Positions 16,122 through 25,042 of a stretch of DNA of 64,000 bases are shown here, piece by piece (within the stretch, counting starts at the first letter, position 1; each line of letters starts with the position of its first letter). The stretch lies in assembly GCF_024519455.1 (NCBI RefSeq), contig NZ_JALJRY010000007.1, positions 283,540 to 347,539 on the forward strand. Direction: 5' to 3'. The translations under genes were made by a program, and so were the position numbers. The notes under the pieces are model-generated. The model saw nothing but the letters and a program-made list of their open reading frames with translations. It ran no database searches and was not told the DNA's origin. The stretch comes from Streptomyces sp. STR69 (GTDB taxonomy: Bacteria > Actinomycetota > Actinomycetes > Streptomycetales > Streptomycetaceae).

Positions 16122-16453
16122 CAGACACGCTCCGGCCAGGTCCACACCGCAGGCGTGCCCTCGACACCGTCGAGGTTCTCTCGGTAGACGACGGAGGTCC
16201 GCCAGGTGATGGACTCTCCGTCGTGCAGCACGCGGACGTTGACTGTGGTCTCGGACCAGACGCGGGTGATGACGGCCGGGGCAATGACAGCCCCGTTGCT
16301 GGTCGCCGGATCGACGGGGACATGAACGATCCGTCCGATGGACGGCTGTTGCTGAGGCACAGGGTTCTCCTTCGGTGTCCAGGGGTGGTTCCAGCCGCGG
16401 TGGTCGTGACGGCAGCATCCGCAGACCGAGCAGCGGCAGTCCTGTCCGGCCAT
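16121..16453 (-). CDS. Phage protein with Cys/His-rich N-terminus
   Basis: This 110-residue protein begins with a possible metal site (CRCSVCGCCRHDH) and continues into PSIGRIVHVPVDPATSNGAV and AVITRVWSETTVNVRVLHDG, a domain common upstream of Streptomyces phage endolysins. ATG 16453 has GGAGG nearby. A second start, GTG 16360 with AAGGAG, would give only the conserved domain (79 residues). Both may be used. Confidence 0.6.
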   Translation of the reverse strand: MAGQDCRCSVCGCCRHDHRGWNHPWTPKENPVPQQQPSIGRIVHVPVDPATSNGAVIAPAVITRVWSETTVNVRVLHDGESITWRTSVVYRENLDGVEGTPAVWTWPERV

Positions 16454-16470
16454 CGGGCCTCCAGGCATGA

Positions 16471-16498
16471 GAAAAGCCCCGGCCATCTGGCTCGGGGC
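16471..16498 (-). terminator. Terminator between tail and lysis modules
   Basis: On the minus strand GCCCCGAGCC and GGCCGGGGC pair, followed by TTTTC. It lies 20 bp beyond the stop of the tail gene at 16518. Confidence 0.78.
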
Positions 16499-16517
16499 GG
16501 GCGGTGTGGGGGCGCGA

Positions 16518-16760
16518 CTACAGGTCGGTGTTGGCGACCGTGATGCGACTCATGCCGACGATGCGTGAACCGGTGGCCTGCGTGAACGACTCCGCCAGGG
16601 CGCGGACCGCGGCGTCGGCGGCGGTGAGGTCGAGGGCGGAGGGAAACCCGGAGACCATGAGCTGGCTGGTGGAGCCGCCGTCCTGACCGTTGTCGTTGAC
16701 GGTGACCTGGTACAGCGGGCTGGTGTCCGTGCCGATGGGGACAGGCGTGGTGAACTCCAT
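16518..16760 (-). CDS. Small tail-module protein
   Basis: The 80-residue protein is not assigned to a function. It has a beta-rich start (YQVTVNDNGQDGG) and a helical half (LTAADAAVRALAESFTQATG). Proteins like this are frequent at the end of tail modules in Streptomyces phages. It is the last gene before a strong terminator. Confidence 0.65.
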   Translation of the reverse strand: MEFTTPVPIGTDTSPLYQVTVNDNGQDGGSTSQLMVSGFPSALDLTAADAAVRALAESFTQATGSRIVGMSRITVANTDL

Positions 16761-16770
16761 GAACAGCTCC

Positions 16771-17268
16771 TCAGGATGCGGCTTCGTAGAAGAAGGTGAT
16801 GCGGACCTGGTGACCGGAGGCGATGGTCTCGGGCCGGGTCGCGTTCATGAAGTCGACGCGGGTGTTGGCGTTGGTGATGTTGAAGAACGCGCTGACGGTG
16901 GTGGCGTTCCCGGCGAGGACGGCGGTGCCGGGCCACCGGTCGGTACCGAGGAACTGGCAGGTCCCGATGAAGTTCGCGCCCGCGTTGGCGGAGGCGACAG
17001 GCAGTGTCCAGTTGTAGCTGCCGCTGCCGTAGGTGGTGGTCGACCCCATGATCAGGTTGATGTGGCCGAACACCATCCGGCCGACCTTGATGTACCGGCC
17101 GACGATCGTCCCGTTGCCCAGCACCGGGTTGGTGGTCGACGCCGTCCACGTCGGGGTGTACGACGACCAGGCCCCGAAGAAGGAATTGAATTGATCGCGC
17201 AGCTCCTGGTTCATCAGCGCCGCTGAGACGACCTCGCCGACGACCCAGGTACGCGGGGCGAACGTCAC
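16771..17268 (-). CDS. Minor tail / fibre-like protein
   Basis: The 165-residue protein starts VTFAPRTWVVGEVVSAALMN and continues with a beta-rich, Gly/Ser/Thr-rich body (SYTPTWTASTTNPVLGNGT, YIKVGRMVFGHINLIMGSTT). This is the usual shape of tail-tip or fibre appendage proteins of actinophages, and it may contact the host surface. GTG 17268 overlaps the preceding stop by GTGA. Confidence 0.7.
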   Translation of the reverse strand: MTFAPRTWVVGEVVSAALMNQELRDQFNSFFGAWSSYTPTWTASTTNPVLGNGTIVGRYIKVGRMVFGHINLIMGSTTTYGSGSYNWTLPVASANAGANFIGTCQFLGTDRWPGTAVLAGNATTVSAFFNITNANTRVDFMNATRPETIASGHQVRITFFYEAAS

Positions 17269-17729
17269 GAGCCCTCCCCCTCGTAGTCGTCCTCGACGTC
17301 GCCCTCGGGGATGTGGATGGCGTCGAGGACCGCGGTGAGCCGGTCGGGATTGTTCGGGTCGTCCTCGTTCCACCAGTTCCGCAGCCCGGGCTTGAGCCCC
17401 ACGAGTCCGGCCTCGACCGCGGCGACGTCGGACGGGAAGATCAGCGCGCACCAGCCCCACTGGCATTCGGTGCAGGCGTAGCGAGGGTCGGTCGGGGAGA
17501 CGACGGCCGCCGATCCGCAGCTGGTGCAGTCGGCGATCCACCGGTTCTGGTTGATGCGCGCGAAGTACACGTCCTCGACGTCGTCCTCGGGCGGGCTGAC
17601 CCGGCGCCCCATGCGGGTCTCGTACCAGCGCCACACCAGCAGCGCGGCGGGCAGAAGTGCCCAGGCGTCCGCGGGCTCGGGAGGCGGCGGCGTGTAGAAG
17701 GTCTCGGCGCGCACGACGGCGATGGCCAC
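17265..17729 (-). CDS. Zinc-ribbon tail-module protein
   Basis: The 154-residue protein contains CTSCGSAAVVSP and CTECQWGWC, a paired CxxC ribbon that probably binds Zn, with an acidic C-terminus (EGDVEDDYEGEGS). Position between the large LamG tail protein and the fibre-like protein suggests a tail-tip role. GTG 17729 follows AAAGGGGA. Confidence 0.65.
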   Translation of the reverse strand: MAIAVVRAETFYTPPPPEPADAWALLPAALLVWRWYETRMGRRVSPPEDDVEDVYFARINQNRWIADCTSCGSAAVVSPTDPRYACTECQWGWCALIFPSDVAAVEAGLVGLKPGLRNWWNEDDPNNPDRLTAVLDAIHIPEGDVEDDYEGEGS

Positions 17730-17740
17730 GGCGTCCCCTT

Positions 17741-20194
17741 TCAGTAGGCGAGGCGGGTCGTGGAGTCGAGGACCGAGTAGGTGGTGTCGTTGAGGACCCA
17801 CACGCTGTCGGTGAGCGCGGCCGACGTGTGGAACTGGATGACGTGCGACTTCTCTTTGATCGTCTCCGTGTAGCCCTCGACGGTGACGCGCAGTGTCGAG
17901 GCCGGGGACTGCGAGGGCAGCGCGGTGACGGAGAAGCAGTCGCTGATCTCGGCGTCGAGGATGTCGAGGTAGTTCGACATCGTGTACGCCTCGATCGGGA
18001 CTTCGCGCAGCTCGGGGCTGGGGTTGGCGTAGCGGGACACCAGCCAGTAGGAGGCGTCCAGCACGCTGTTGTCGGACGTCTTGAGGATGTTCAGCTGCTT
18101 CGGATAAGAGCCGAACGCGAGGACCGAGGAGGGGGCGGTGACCCGTTGGGTGGCGCCGCCCGGCCTCGATCCTTCGACGTCGTTGACCAGCTTCTGGTCG
18201 TCGTCGGCCAGGCCGACCTGCCCGGTCTCCAGGTCGGCGTAGGCGATGGTGAAAACGTCGCTGGCCGGGCTCGGGTTGTAGCGCACGGACCGGGACTGGT
18301 AGGCGAGCCCGAAATAGTCGCGCTCGGCGTACAACTTGCCGGACTCGGTGGATTCGACCTCCCGCATGCGGGCGACGACCGTCGATCCGGCGGGCCCCTG
18401 GGAGGCGATCGGGTCATGGATGGTGCCGAAGACGGTGACGGACGGCATGCCCGCGTACCGGGCCAGGCGCTGCATCCGCACGTCTGCGGTCTCGCCCGAG
18501 TATCCGGCGGTGCCCGCGGAGTAGTGGGTCATCAGCTGGGTGCCCACGTCACCGCCTGCGAAGGTGATCGCGAGGTGGGCGATCTGTCCGTTGAACAGCC
18601 GGCCGCTGCGGTATCCGCCGACGTGCAGATTCCGCAGCGCGTACTGCGGGGTGAACGTGAAGATGACCGGGCCCGGCGCGCCGTCGATGAAGACCTGGGC
18701 GGTGCCGTAGGTGTCGTAGACGACGTGATGCCAGTTCCCGTCGGTCAGGACGGTCCCGGAGTTGTGCACGACGAGGGAGCCGCCACTGTCGGTGTCCTCC
18801 ACCGTCAGCTCGCCGGAGGCACTCAGGGCGAGGACGAGCTGATGGTCAAGGCTCGGCTCGTACAGGCCGAGGATGGCCCGGCCCACGGTGGTGGTCTTGA
18901 TCCAGAACTCGATGTTGAACGCCCACGAGTTGGTGTTCGCGGCGAAGGCGGAGCCGAGGTCGCCGGTCAGGTACTTGCCGGCGGTGGCGGTGGACGGGGT
19001 GAGGGTGAGCGAGGTGTCGCCGGTCTCAGCCAGGCCGTCCGCGCCGAAGTCGAGCGTGCCGCCGGCCCCGACCTGGGTGACGGCCAGCGCGCCGCAGCCG
19101 GTGCCGGACAGGTCGCCGGCCGCGGCCGAGCCGCTCGGTTCGGTGAGCGGGTAGTAGGCGCCGATGAAGTCGGTGACGCCGGTGAGGTCCTCGCTGAGGA
19201 TCTCCTCGGCGAGCATGCTCCGCAGGGTGGGCAGGCGGTTGAGGCGTTTGAACAGGTCCGTGCACGAGATCGTGGCGTAGGAGGCGAGTCCCTCCCATGC
19301 GATGGGGAACTCGTTGACCGTGCCGTAGAACCGCGGGCGGACCTCGGCGCCGATCAGGTCGTACTCGGCGAAGTCGGTGGTGCCCGCGTCGCGGGTGGCG
19401 GAGAGCTGCACGGTGACCTGGTCGGTGCCGACCCAGGCCGGTGTGGCCAGGGTGCGGCGCACTGTCCAGTCGTAGCCGTCCGGTGCGGTCTCCCAGTACA
19501 CGGTGCCGGACGTTTCGCGGATCCGCAGCCACGCGTGATCGATAGGGGCATAGGTCAGCGCGACCGCCGCGCCGTCGGCGAACCCAACGTCGCTCTTGCA
19601 GGACAGCAACCCGGTGGTGGCGTTGTACTCGAACCCGATCCGTGTGCCGCTCGTGACCGAGTTGGCCATGATCGAGGTACGGGCGTTGGTGCCGCCGGCG
19701 GGAACCGTCACCAGCTTGACCGCAGTGTTCGACGACGACAGGCGCCACTGGCGGGCCGACACAAACGCGCTGGTCACTCCCGCCGCAGCGTTGATACGGG
19801 CTCTGCCGCCGACCTCGGAGACCGTACCGAAATTGGCCGACCACAGCGTCGTGTTGATGCGGCCGTCGTCGAAGTCGTCGCCCAGCATCGCGAGCGGGTA
19901 CGGCGCCGACCCGGTCAGCGTAGGCATCACGGCCACGCTGATCCGGATCGGGGCGTTGCGCCGCACGAACGGGTAGTAGGACGAGGACGCGTTGCCCGGG
20001 GTGAAGGCGCCGTCGCTGTTGTCGATCCGCAGCGTCGCGGTCCCGGGCTGCGTCTCCGAGAGTTCGTCGGAGGCGCCCCGGGTGACGGCCACCCCCGACT
20101 TGAGGATGTCGACGCGGGTGCTGATGTCCGTCCACGTGATGGTGTCGGGGTACTGGATCAGCCCGCCCCATCCCATCTCGACCAGCAGAGCCAC
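17741..20194 (-). CDS. Tail protein with LamG domain
   Basis: The 817-residue protein begins with a tail-tip-like domain (ITWTDISTRVDILKSGVAVT) and has a concanavalin/LamG-like fold in the middle (about residues 420-560: FNIEFWIKTTTVGRAILGLY, DGNWHHVVYDTYGTAQVFID, LRNLHVGGYRSGRLFNGQIA). It is encoded directly after the tape measure gene, the place of distal tail or baseplate proteins. The LamG domain suggests sugar binding at the cell surface. GTG 20194 follows GGTGGGG. Confidence 0.8.
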   Translation of the reverse strand: MALLVEMGWGGLIQYPDTITWTDISTRVDILKSGVAVTRGASDELSETQPGTATLRIDNSDGAFTPGNASSSYYPFVRRNAPIRISVAVMPTLTGSAPYPLAMLGDDFDDGRINTTLWSANFGTVSEVGGRARINAAAGVTSAFVSARQWRLSSSNTAVKLVTVPAGGTNARTSIMANSVTSGTRIGFEYNATTGLLSCKSDVGFADGAAVALTYAPIDHAWLRIRETSGTVYWETAPDGYDWTVRRTLATPAWVGTDQVTVQLSATRDAGTTDFAEYDLIGAEVRPRFYGTVNEFPIAWEGLASYATISCTDLFKRLNRLPTLRSMLAEEILSEDLTGVTDFIGAYYPLTEPSGSAAAGDLSGTGCGALAVTQVGAGGTLDFGADGLAETGDTSLTLTPSTATAGKYLTGDLGSAFAANTNSWAFNIEFWIKTTTVGRAILGLYEPSLDHQLVLALSASGELTVEDTDSGGSLVVHNSGTVLTDGNWHHVVYDTYGTAQVFIDGAPGPVIFTFTPQYALRNLHVGGYRSGRLFNGQIAHLAITFAGGDVGTQLMTHYSAGTAGYSGETADVRMQRLARYAGMPSVTVFGTIHDPIASQGPAGSTVVARMREVESTESGKLYAERDYFGLAYQSRSVRYNPSPASDVFTIAYADLETGQVGLADDDQKLVNDVEGSRPGGATQRVTAPSSVLAFGSYPKQLNILKTSDNSVLDASYWLVSRYANPSPELREVPIEAYTMSNYLDILDAEISDCFSVTALPSQSPASTLRVTVEGYTETIKEKSHVIQFHTSAALTDSVWVLNDTTYSVLDSTTRLAY

Positions 20195-20198
20195 ACGA

Positions 20199-23100
20199 TC
20201 ACCCCACCTTCAGCGAGACGGTTGTGCCCTGGACCCGGCCGAACTGCACGAGAATCCGCTGGAATTCACGGGCGACAGCGACGGGGTCCATGGCGTCGTG
20301 GATATCGACCTGGACGTTGAAGAACTGGCCGCCGCCCCCACCCGCGACAGCGGGACGTCCGGCCACCGCCGGGCGGCCGACCATCCGGCCGGCCATGGTG
20401 TCCATGGCACGGTCGACGTGCGGCAAGCCTGCAAGAACACCGACCGCCACGCCCTTCGCGGTGTTGATGCCGTCCGGGATCATCTTGGTCGCGGGCGACT
20501 TGATGCCGAGAGCCTTCTTGAGGCTCTTCTGCATGCTCAGCGCCAGCTTCTGCATGGCCTTCTCCAGGTCCCCCTCCTGGGAGAGGAGCCCAGCCAGGAA
20601 GCCCTTCGAGGCGTTCTTGCCGCTGTCGTACAGCTTGTCCGCGCCCAGCTTCCCCAGCGTCGTCGTGCTCGTGTCGAGCTGGGACTGAAGGGAGTTGATG
20701 GACTTGAACGTGCTCTTGTCCGCGCCGACGAGGGCGCTCGCGTAGGCGTAGCCCGCGTCCGGGCCCATGTCGAGGATCTGCCGCAGCAGACCCTTGCTCA
20801 GGCCCTTCTTCGCGAGGATGTCGATGTACTTCGTGAACTGCTTGACCTGCGCGAGCTTGCCCGCGAGCCCCGCCTTGATGCTCCCGGCGGAGACCTGCTC
20901 CGGCTCCAGCCCGAGGTTGGACAGGCCCGCGCCTTCCCGCGCGTTCTTGGTGACGTCGGACGCGTAGGCCTTCGCCGTGGCGATCGTCGCGGCGACCTTG
21001 TCCCGCTTGGCCGCCATGCTGAGCAGCTTCTTGGTGTCCTGGTCCACCATCCGGACCAGGCCGGACTCCTTCTTCCCGGAGAAGGCCGTCCTGATGTCCT
21101 TGACCAGGTCGGCGGACACCGACTTGATCTTGGCCTGGGTGCCGGTCAGCCCGATAACGAAGCCCCGGCCGACATCCGCGGCGAGCGCCTTCGTCTTCTT
21201 CGACGGCGAGCGGATCTCAAGCTCGTCGCTGATGCCGGTGACGACCGCCGCCGCCATCGTCCGGGCCGCGGCGTCAACGTCGCCGGTGGCAGCGGACATG
21301 CCGGAGGCGAGGCCCTGGGCAACGGCCGCGCCCGCGCCCGACATGCCGTGTCCCGTGCCGAGGGTGCCGGCGTTGATCGCGTCCAGAAGGGGCCCGTACT
21401 TGGCGGTCGAACGAGCGTTGATCATGTACTCGCCGTTCGAGGCCATGATCGGGATGCTGTCCGAGGTGCCCGTACCCGGGCCGCTGATCGGGCCGCCGCC
21501 GGGGAACCCGATGGGGCCGCCGGTGGCGTAGTTGCCGCCCTCGTGGAAGACGCTCCCCGCGTTCGAGGTCTTCGTCTTCATGAGGATGTAGGTGACGGCC
21601 GTCGTTCCGTCGATGGCGCGAAGCTTCGCCTGGGCGCGCGAGACCTCGTAGAGCAGGTTGGAGATGTCGCCCTTGACGGCCGCCTTCTTCGAGGACGGCA
21701 CCGACGAGAGTTTCCTCTTCGCCGCGGTGACCTTGGATTCCAGGTCCTCGATGTTGCCCTTCAGCTGGGCAGTCTTGTCCGGCGTCCGCAGGATCTGGTC
21801 CGCGAGATGCTTGGCCTGGGTCTCCGTCAGGCCCATGGCCTCGGCTGAGCGGAGAAGCGCCGTCCGGCCGCGCTCGTAGATGTCGTTGACCGCGCTCCAG
21901 GAGGCGCCGGACTCCCGGGCCTCCGCCGCCGCGCTGTCCGTCTTCGAGGCCAGGTCGCTCAGGGCGGTGGCCGCGTTGCGGGCCTTCTCGCTGTTGAGGT
22001 CGAGCTGCCCGTGCGACATCGACAGCGCGCCGGCGTTGTCGCGCGCTGCCTTCGTCGCGGCGTCGATGCTCGCCTCGAACCCGACCATGCCGTCGAGGCC
22101 CTTGCGCTGCACATCGTTGAGCGCCTGGATGCTCTGGCGCAGCCCGTCGGCGCTCTGCTTCTGCGCGTTGAGCTTGGCCTGCACACTCTGGGCCTGCGCG
22201 CCGAACAGGCCCATCGACGCAGCCGTGAGGTCCTGTTCGAACTTCGAGTCGGCGAGCGCTGACTTGTAGTCGTTCAGCTTGCTCGTGAACTCGGAGGTGT
22301 CCCGGCCGCCCTTGCCGTACTCGGCGGTGAGCCGCTTGGCCGCGGCTGCCGCCAGGTCCGACTGCCCGTTGGACACCAGGCTCGCGAGGCTCTTGTCGAT
22401 CGCGTCGATGTTGGCCTTGGCGTCCTTGACCGGGGTGGAGTCCCAGCCGGTCCAGCCCACCAGGAACTGCTGCACCTTGTCCGTCGTCGACGGGTCGGTC
22501 AGCGCGGCGACCTTGCCGTGGAGGCCGTCCAGGTCCTTGCCGAACGCGCGCGCTGCCTCGCCGGTCACGGCTCCGGTCGAGCCCAGCTGACGCAGCGAGT
22601 TGGTCAGCTTGTCTACGTCCGGCGGCGCCTCCCGCGAGTTCTCCGACAGCTGCGACAGCCCGATGAGCAGCAGGCCGATTCCCGTCCCGGCGATCGCCAC
22701 CTTCGCCGTGGTGGACAGGGCCATGATGGCGGCGCGCGCCGCGGCCAGGCTCCCGGGCGTCGCGGCGGCAGCCGTGCGCATCGCGACCAGCTGACCGCCG
22801 AACAGGGCCAGAGCGTTACGCCCGGCGGCCAGGCCGAGCGCCGCCGCCTTCGTGACCTTCAGCGCGAGCGCGAGCTGCAGGAACGTCGCGATCACGCTGG
22901 GCGGTACGGCGCCGACCAGCCGGGCGGCCACCTCAACCACCTGGAGCAGGCCGACACCGACGCCGCTGGCCCCGTCGAGGACGTGGATCAGCGCGTTCGC
23001 CACGCTCATCAGGACACTCGCGACCGCCGGGCCCTGAGCCTTGGCCCAGTCCATGAACTTGCGGGCGGGGCCGCCGACGTCGGTCCCCTGACCCGCGTTG

Positions 23101-23864
23101 AGCAGGTGCACGAGTTCGTCGTTGACCTTGTGCAGAGTCTTCTGCGCGAACGACGTGAACCTGCTGTCCAGCCGGTCGAGGCCAGGTGAGGCCATCTCCC
23201 CGCCGATGATGGTCACGAACCGGTCGGCCTCGACCGACGTCGCCTTGACCAAACCCTCGGTCTTGGGCAGCAGGCTGTTGAGGATCTCGAAGCCCTTGGT
23301 GACCGTCGGCATCGTGTCACCGGCCAGGCTGTCCGACCACTGCTGATAGGTGTTCTTCAGGACACCGAGCGCCGCCGCGGCCTCGCGCGTCTCCGGCGGG
23401 AGCTTGCTGACCGACTGGACATACGCGGTCTGGGCAGCGATCGCTTCCTGCGACCGGGGGCCGTTCTTCGCGACCGCGTCCTGGTACTTCTTCTCCGCCT
23501 CGGCCGCATCGGAGAGCGCACCGATCTGCGGGATGATCGCCGCCGTCATCGCCAGCGTGGCAACGGCAACCGTGCCCGCCCCGGCGGCGATGGGCGCGAG
23601 CGAGGCGGCGGCCGGGATCGCGGCCGGGGCGAGGAGCTTGGTGACCTTGCCGAGTTCCTCAAGGGCCTTGCCGCCGGCGTCGCTGTCCCGCTGCAGACCA
23701 GCCAGGTTCCGGCTGGCATTGTCGGTGAAGCGCCGTACCGCCGCGTCCCCGTTGATGGAGGCCGTCATCAGGCGGCGGCCGAGCCGGTCGCTCGCGTCGC
23801 CCGCCCGGTCCAGGACCCGGGTGAGCGCGTCCCGGCCGTTGAGGACAAAGGTCATGGACGGCAT
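20199..23864 (-). CDS. Tape measure protein
   Basis: The 1221-residue protein is the longest gene of the prophage and is Ala/Lys-rich and mostly helical. It has hydrophobic stretches (residues about 75-115: LLAPAAIPAAASLAPIAAGA, VAVATLAMTAAIIPQIGAL; and about 380-405). Long coiled coils, a Gly-rich middle (GGPIGFPGGGPISGPGTG) and a C-terminal domain near FFNVQVDIHDAMDPVAVAREF complete it. It sets tail length and is expected to help DNA entry. Its position after the tail chaperone pair confirms the call. ATG 23864 has GGGGGG upstream. Confidence 0.93.
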   Translation of the reverse strand: MPSMTFVLNGRDALTRVLDRAGDASDRLGRRLMTASINGDAAVRRFTDNASRNLAGLQRDSDAGGKALEELGKVTKLLAPAAIPAAASLAPIAAGAGTVAVATLAMTAAIIPQIGALSDAAEAEKKYQDAVAKNGPRSQEAIAAQTAYVQSVSKLPPETREAAAALGVLKNTYQQWSDSLAGDTMPTVTKGFEILNSLLPKTEGLVKATSVEADRFVTIIGGEMASPGLDRLDSRFTSFAQKTLHKVNDELVHLLNAGQGTDVGGPARKFMDWAKAQGPAVASVLMSVANALIHVLDGASGVGVGLLQVVEVAARLVGAVPPSVIATFLQLALALKVTKAAALGLAAGRNALALFGGQLVAMRTAAAATPGSLAAARAAIMALSTTAKVAIAGTGIGLLLIGLSQLSENSREAPPDVDKLTNSLRQLGSTGAVTGEAARAFGKDLDGLHGKVAALTDPSTTDKVQQFLVGWTGWDSTPVKDAKANIDAIDKSLASLVSNGQSDLAAAAAKRLTAEYGKGGRDTSEFTSKLNDYKSALADSKFEQDLTAASMGLFGAQAQSVQAKLNAQKQSADGLRQSIQALNDVQRKGLDGMVGFEASIDAATKAARDNAGALSMSHGQLDLNSEKARNAATALSDLASKTDSAAAEARESGASWSAVNDIYERGRTALLRSAEAMGLTETQAKHLADQILRTPDKTAQLKGNIEDLESKVTAAKRKLSSVPSSKKAAVKGDISNLLYEVSRAQAKLRAIDGTTAVTYILMKTKTSNAGSVFHEGGNYATGGPIGFPGGGPISGPGTGTSDSIPIMASNGEYMINARSTAKYGPLLDAINAGTLGTGHGMSGAGAAVAQGLASGMSAATGDVDAAARTMAAAVVTGISDELEIRSPSKKTKALAADVGRGFVIGLTGTQAKIKSVSADLVKDIRTAFSGKKESGLVRMVDQDTKKLLSMAAKRDKVAATIATAKAYASDVTKNAREGAGLSNLGLEPEQVSAGSIKAGLAGKLAQVKQFTKYIDILAKKGLSKGLLRQILDMGPDAGYAYASALVGADKSTFKSINSLQSQLDTSTTTLGKLGADKLYDSGKNASKGFLAGLLSQEGDLEKAMQKLALSMQKSLKKALGIKSPATKMIPDGINTAKGVAVGVLAGLPHVDRAMDTMAGRMVGRPAVAGRPAVAGGGGGQFFNVQVDIHDAMDPVAVAREFQRILVQFGRVQGTTVSLKVG

Positions 23865-23867
23865 CGG

Positions 23868-24508
23868 CTACCCCCCGGATTGTGTCTGCTGCGCCGCCTG
23901 GTGTCGGTCGATCCAGGCCGTCAGGTTGTAGAAGTCGCTGACGAGGAGGTCGTCGACCGCGCGCGGCGGGATGTGGAGGAGGTGGGCGAAGAGCGCGAGG
24001 TAGCTGTCTCGGGCTCGAACGATGTCGGGCTCGGGCTCGAACCCTCCGCCGTCACTGCCGCCGGCGCGCTCTCGCTGTCCGGCTCGGGGGGCTCGGCTTT
24101 TGGGTCCGGGGCCTGCGCCGCGAGTACCGCGCGGGCCCGCTCCGGGTTGGCGGCGACCTCATCGATCCGGCTGCCGATGATGGTCTGGATGGTCTCCCAT
24201 TCCAGTTCGGGGTCGGCGCTCGCGACCGCGTTGGTGATCCACCGCTCGATCTCGTCGTCGTCCATGCGGGAGGTCATCTCCAGCACGCCGGGGTCGAAGT
24301 CGCCCCAGCGCAGCGCCAGCTGCGAGCGCTTCTTGATGACCCAGACGATGCCGCGCATCGCCTCCAGGTCGTCCCGCTCCAGGCCAGTGAGGATCTCCTG
24401 CCACTTCATTTCGACGGTGCGCTGCACGATCGACGCCTCCGACACCTTCAGGCTGTTGGCGTCGTACTGCTCGGGCTCGCCGCCCTTGGGCGTGTAGATG
24501 ACGATCAA
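23868..24508 (-). CDS. Tail assembly chaperone GT, -1 frameshift product
   Basis: The G reading frame is left at the slippery heptamer CCCAAAA (minus strand of 24098-24104, frame C CCA AAA). A -1 shift continues through GGGFEPEPDIVRARDSYLAL and FAHLLHIPPRAVDDLLVSDF to the stop at 23868-23870, giving about 213 residues. The LHIPPR and DFYNLTAWIDRH motifs are typical of T-domains of actinophage tail chaperones. The G/T pair before the tape measure gene is a conserved feature of long-tailed phages. Frameshifting is inferred, not measured. Confidence 0.82.
23921..24508 (-). CDS. Tail assembly chaperone G
   Basis: The unshifted 195-residue product starts at TTG 24508 (GGAG eight bases upstream). 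It has a folded N-terminal domain (MIVIYTPKGGEPEQYDANSL, VEMKWQEILTGLERDDLEAM) and, past residue 137, a low-complexity Ser/Thr-rich tail that looks like out-of-frame sequence of the T-domain. It should keep the tape measure protein in an assembly-competent state. Confidence 0.82.
   Translation of the reverse strand: MIVIYTPKGGEPEQYDANSLKVSEASIVQRTVEMKWQEILTGLERDDLEAMRGIVWVIKKRSQLALRWGDFDPGVLEMTSRMDDDEIERWITNAVASADPELEWETIQTIIGSRIDEVAANPERARAVLAAQAPDPKAEPPEPDSESAPAAVTAEGSSPSPTSFEPETATSRSSPTSSTSRRARSTTSSSATSTT
24098..24104 (-). other. CCCAAAA slippery site
   Basis: On the coding strand the heptamer reads C CCA AAA in the G frame and fits the X XXY YYZ rule. The -1 frame is open from here to 23868 and encodes the T-domain. 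Confidence 0.8.
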
Positions 24509-24519
24509 CGGGGGTGCTC

Positions 24520-25035
24520 CTATTCGAGGCGTCGGCGCACGTCATCTGTCACGCGCGCGACTTCGTTGGTGATGCGGTCGGTGTGTGCGCGCACGGTGTT
24601 GTCCCAGAAGCCGCGGTCGGCGGACTGCGTGGACCAGCGCTTCTTGTTGCCGAACACCGGGTGGCGCAGGCGACCGGTGTCGTTCATCTGGTTCACCGCG
24701 CCGACCGGAATGTCCGGTGGGAGAAGCGCCTTGTCCAGCCAGACCTTGGCGCCAGGGCTGCCCGTGGTCCGGACGCTGATCCGGATGGCCTGGGCGATGT
24801 TCTCGCGGAACGGCCGGGTGGTCGGAGAGGGGCCGCTGCGCTTGCCAGCGCCACGCCCCGTGGACTGAAGGGACTGCTTCCGTACGGCGTCTTGCAGGTC
24901 CGCGCGCAGCGGCTCGGCCGCACGGCGGATGCGGCGCGTGAAGGACTGGCGGATGTTCTCGTGACCGGCCCGGCGCAGCCGCGCCGCCAGCTCGATCAGC
25001 TGGCCGGTACCGGTGATACGGATGTCGCGCACCAT
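24520..25035 (-). CDS. HK97 gp10-like tail completion protein
   Basis: The 171-residue basic protein has the gp10/minor tail completion layout: ITGTGQLIELAARLRRAGHE, RIRRAAEPLRADLQDAVRKQ, GRLRHPVFGNKKRWSTQ and a C-terminal helix. It lies between head-tail joining genes and the major tail protein gene's downstream chaperone. It probably helps terminate the tail tube or join it to the head. Confidence 0.75.
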   Translation of the reverse strand: MVRDIRITGTGQLIELAARLRRAGHENIRQSFTRRIRRAAEPLRADLQDAVRKQSLQSTGRGAGKRSGPSPTTRPFRENIAQAIRISVRTTGSPGAKVWLDKALLPPDIPVGAVNQMNDTGRLRHPVFGNKKRWSTQSADRGFWDNTVRAHTDRITNEVARVTDDVRRRLE

Positions 25036-25042
25036 GGCGGTC

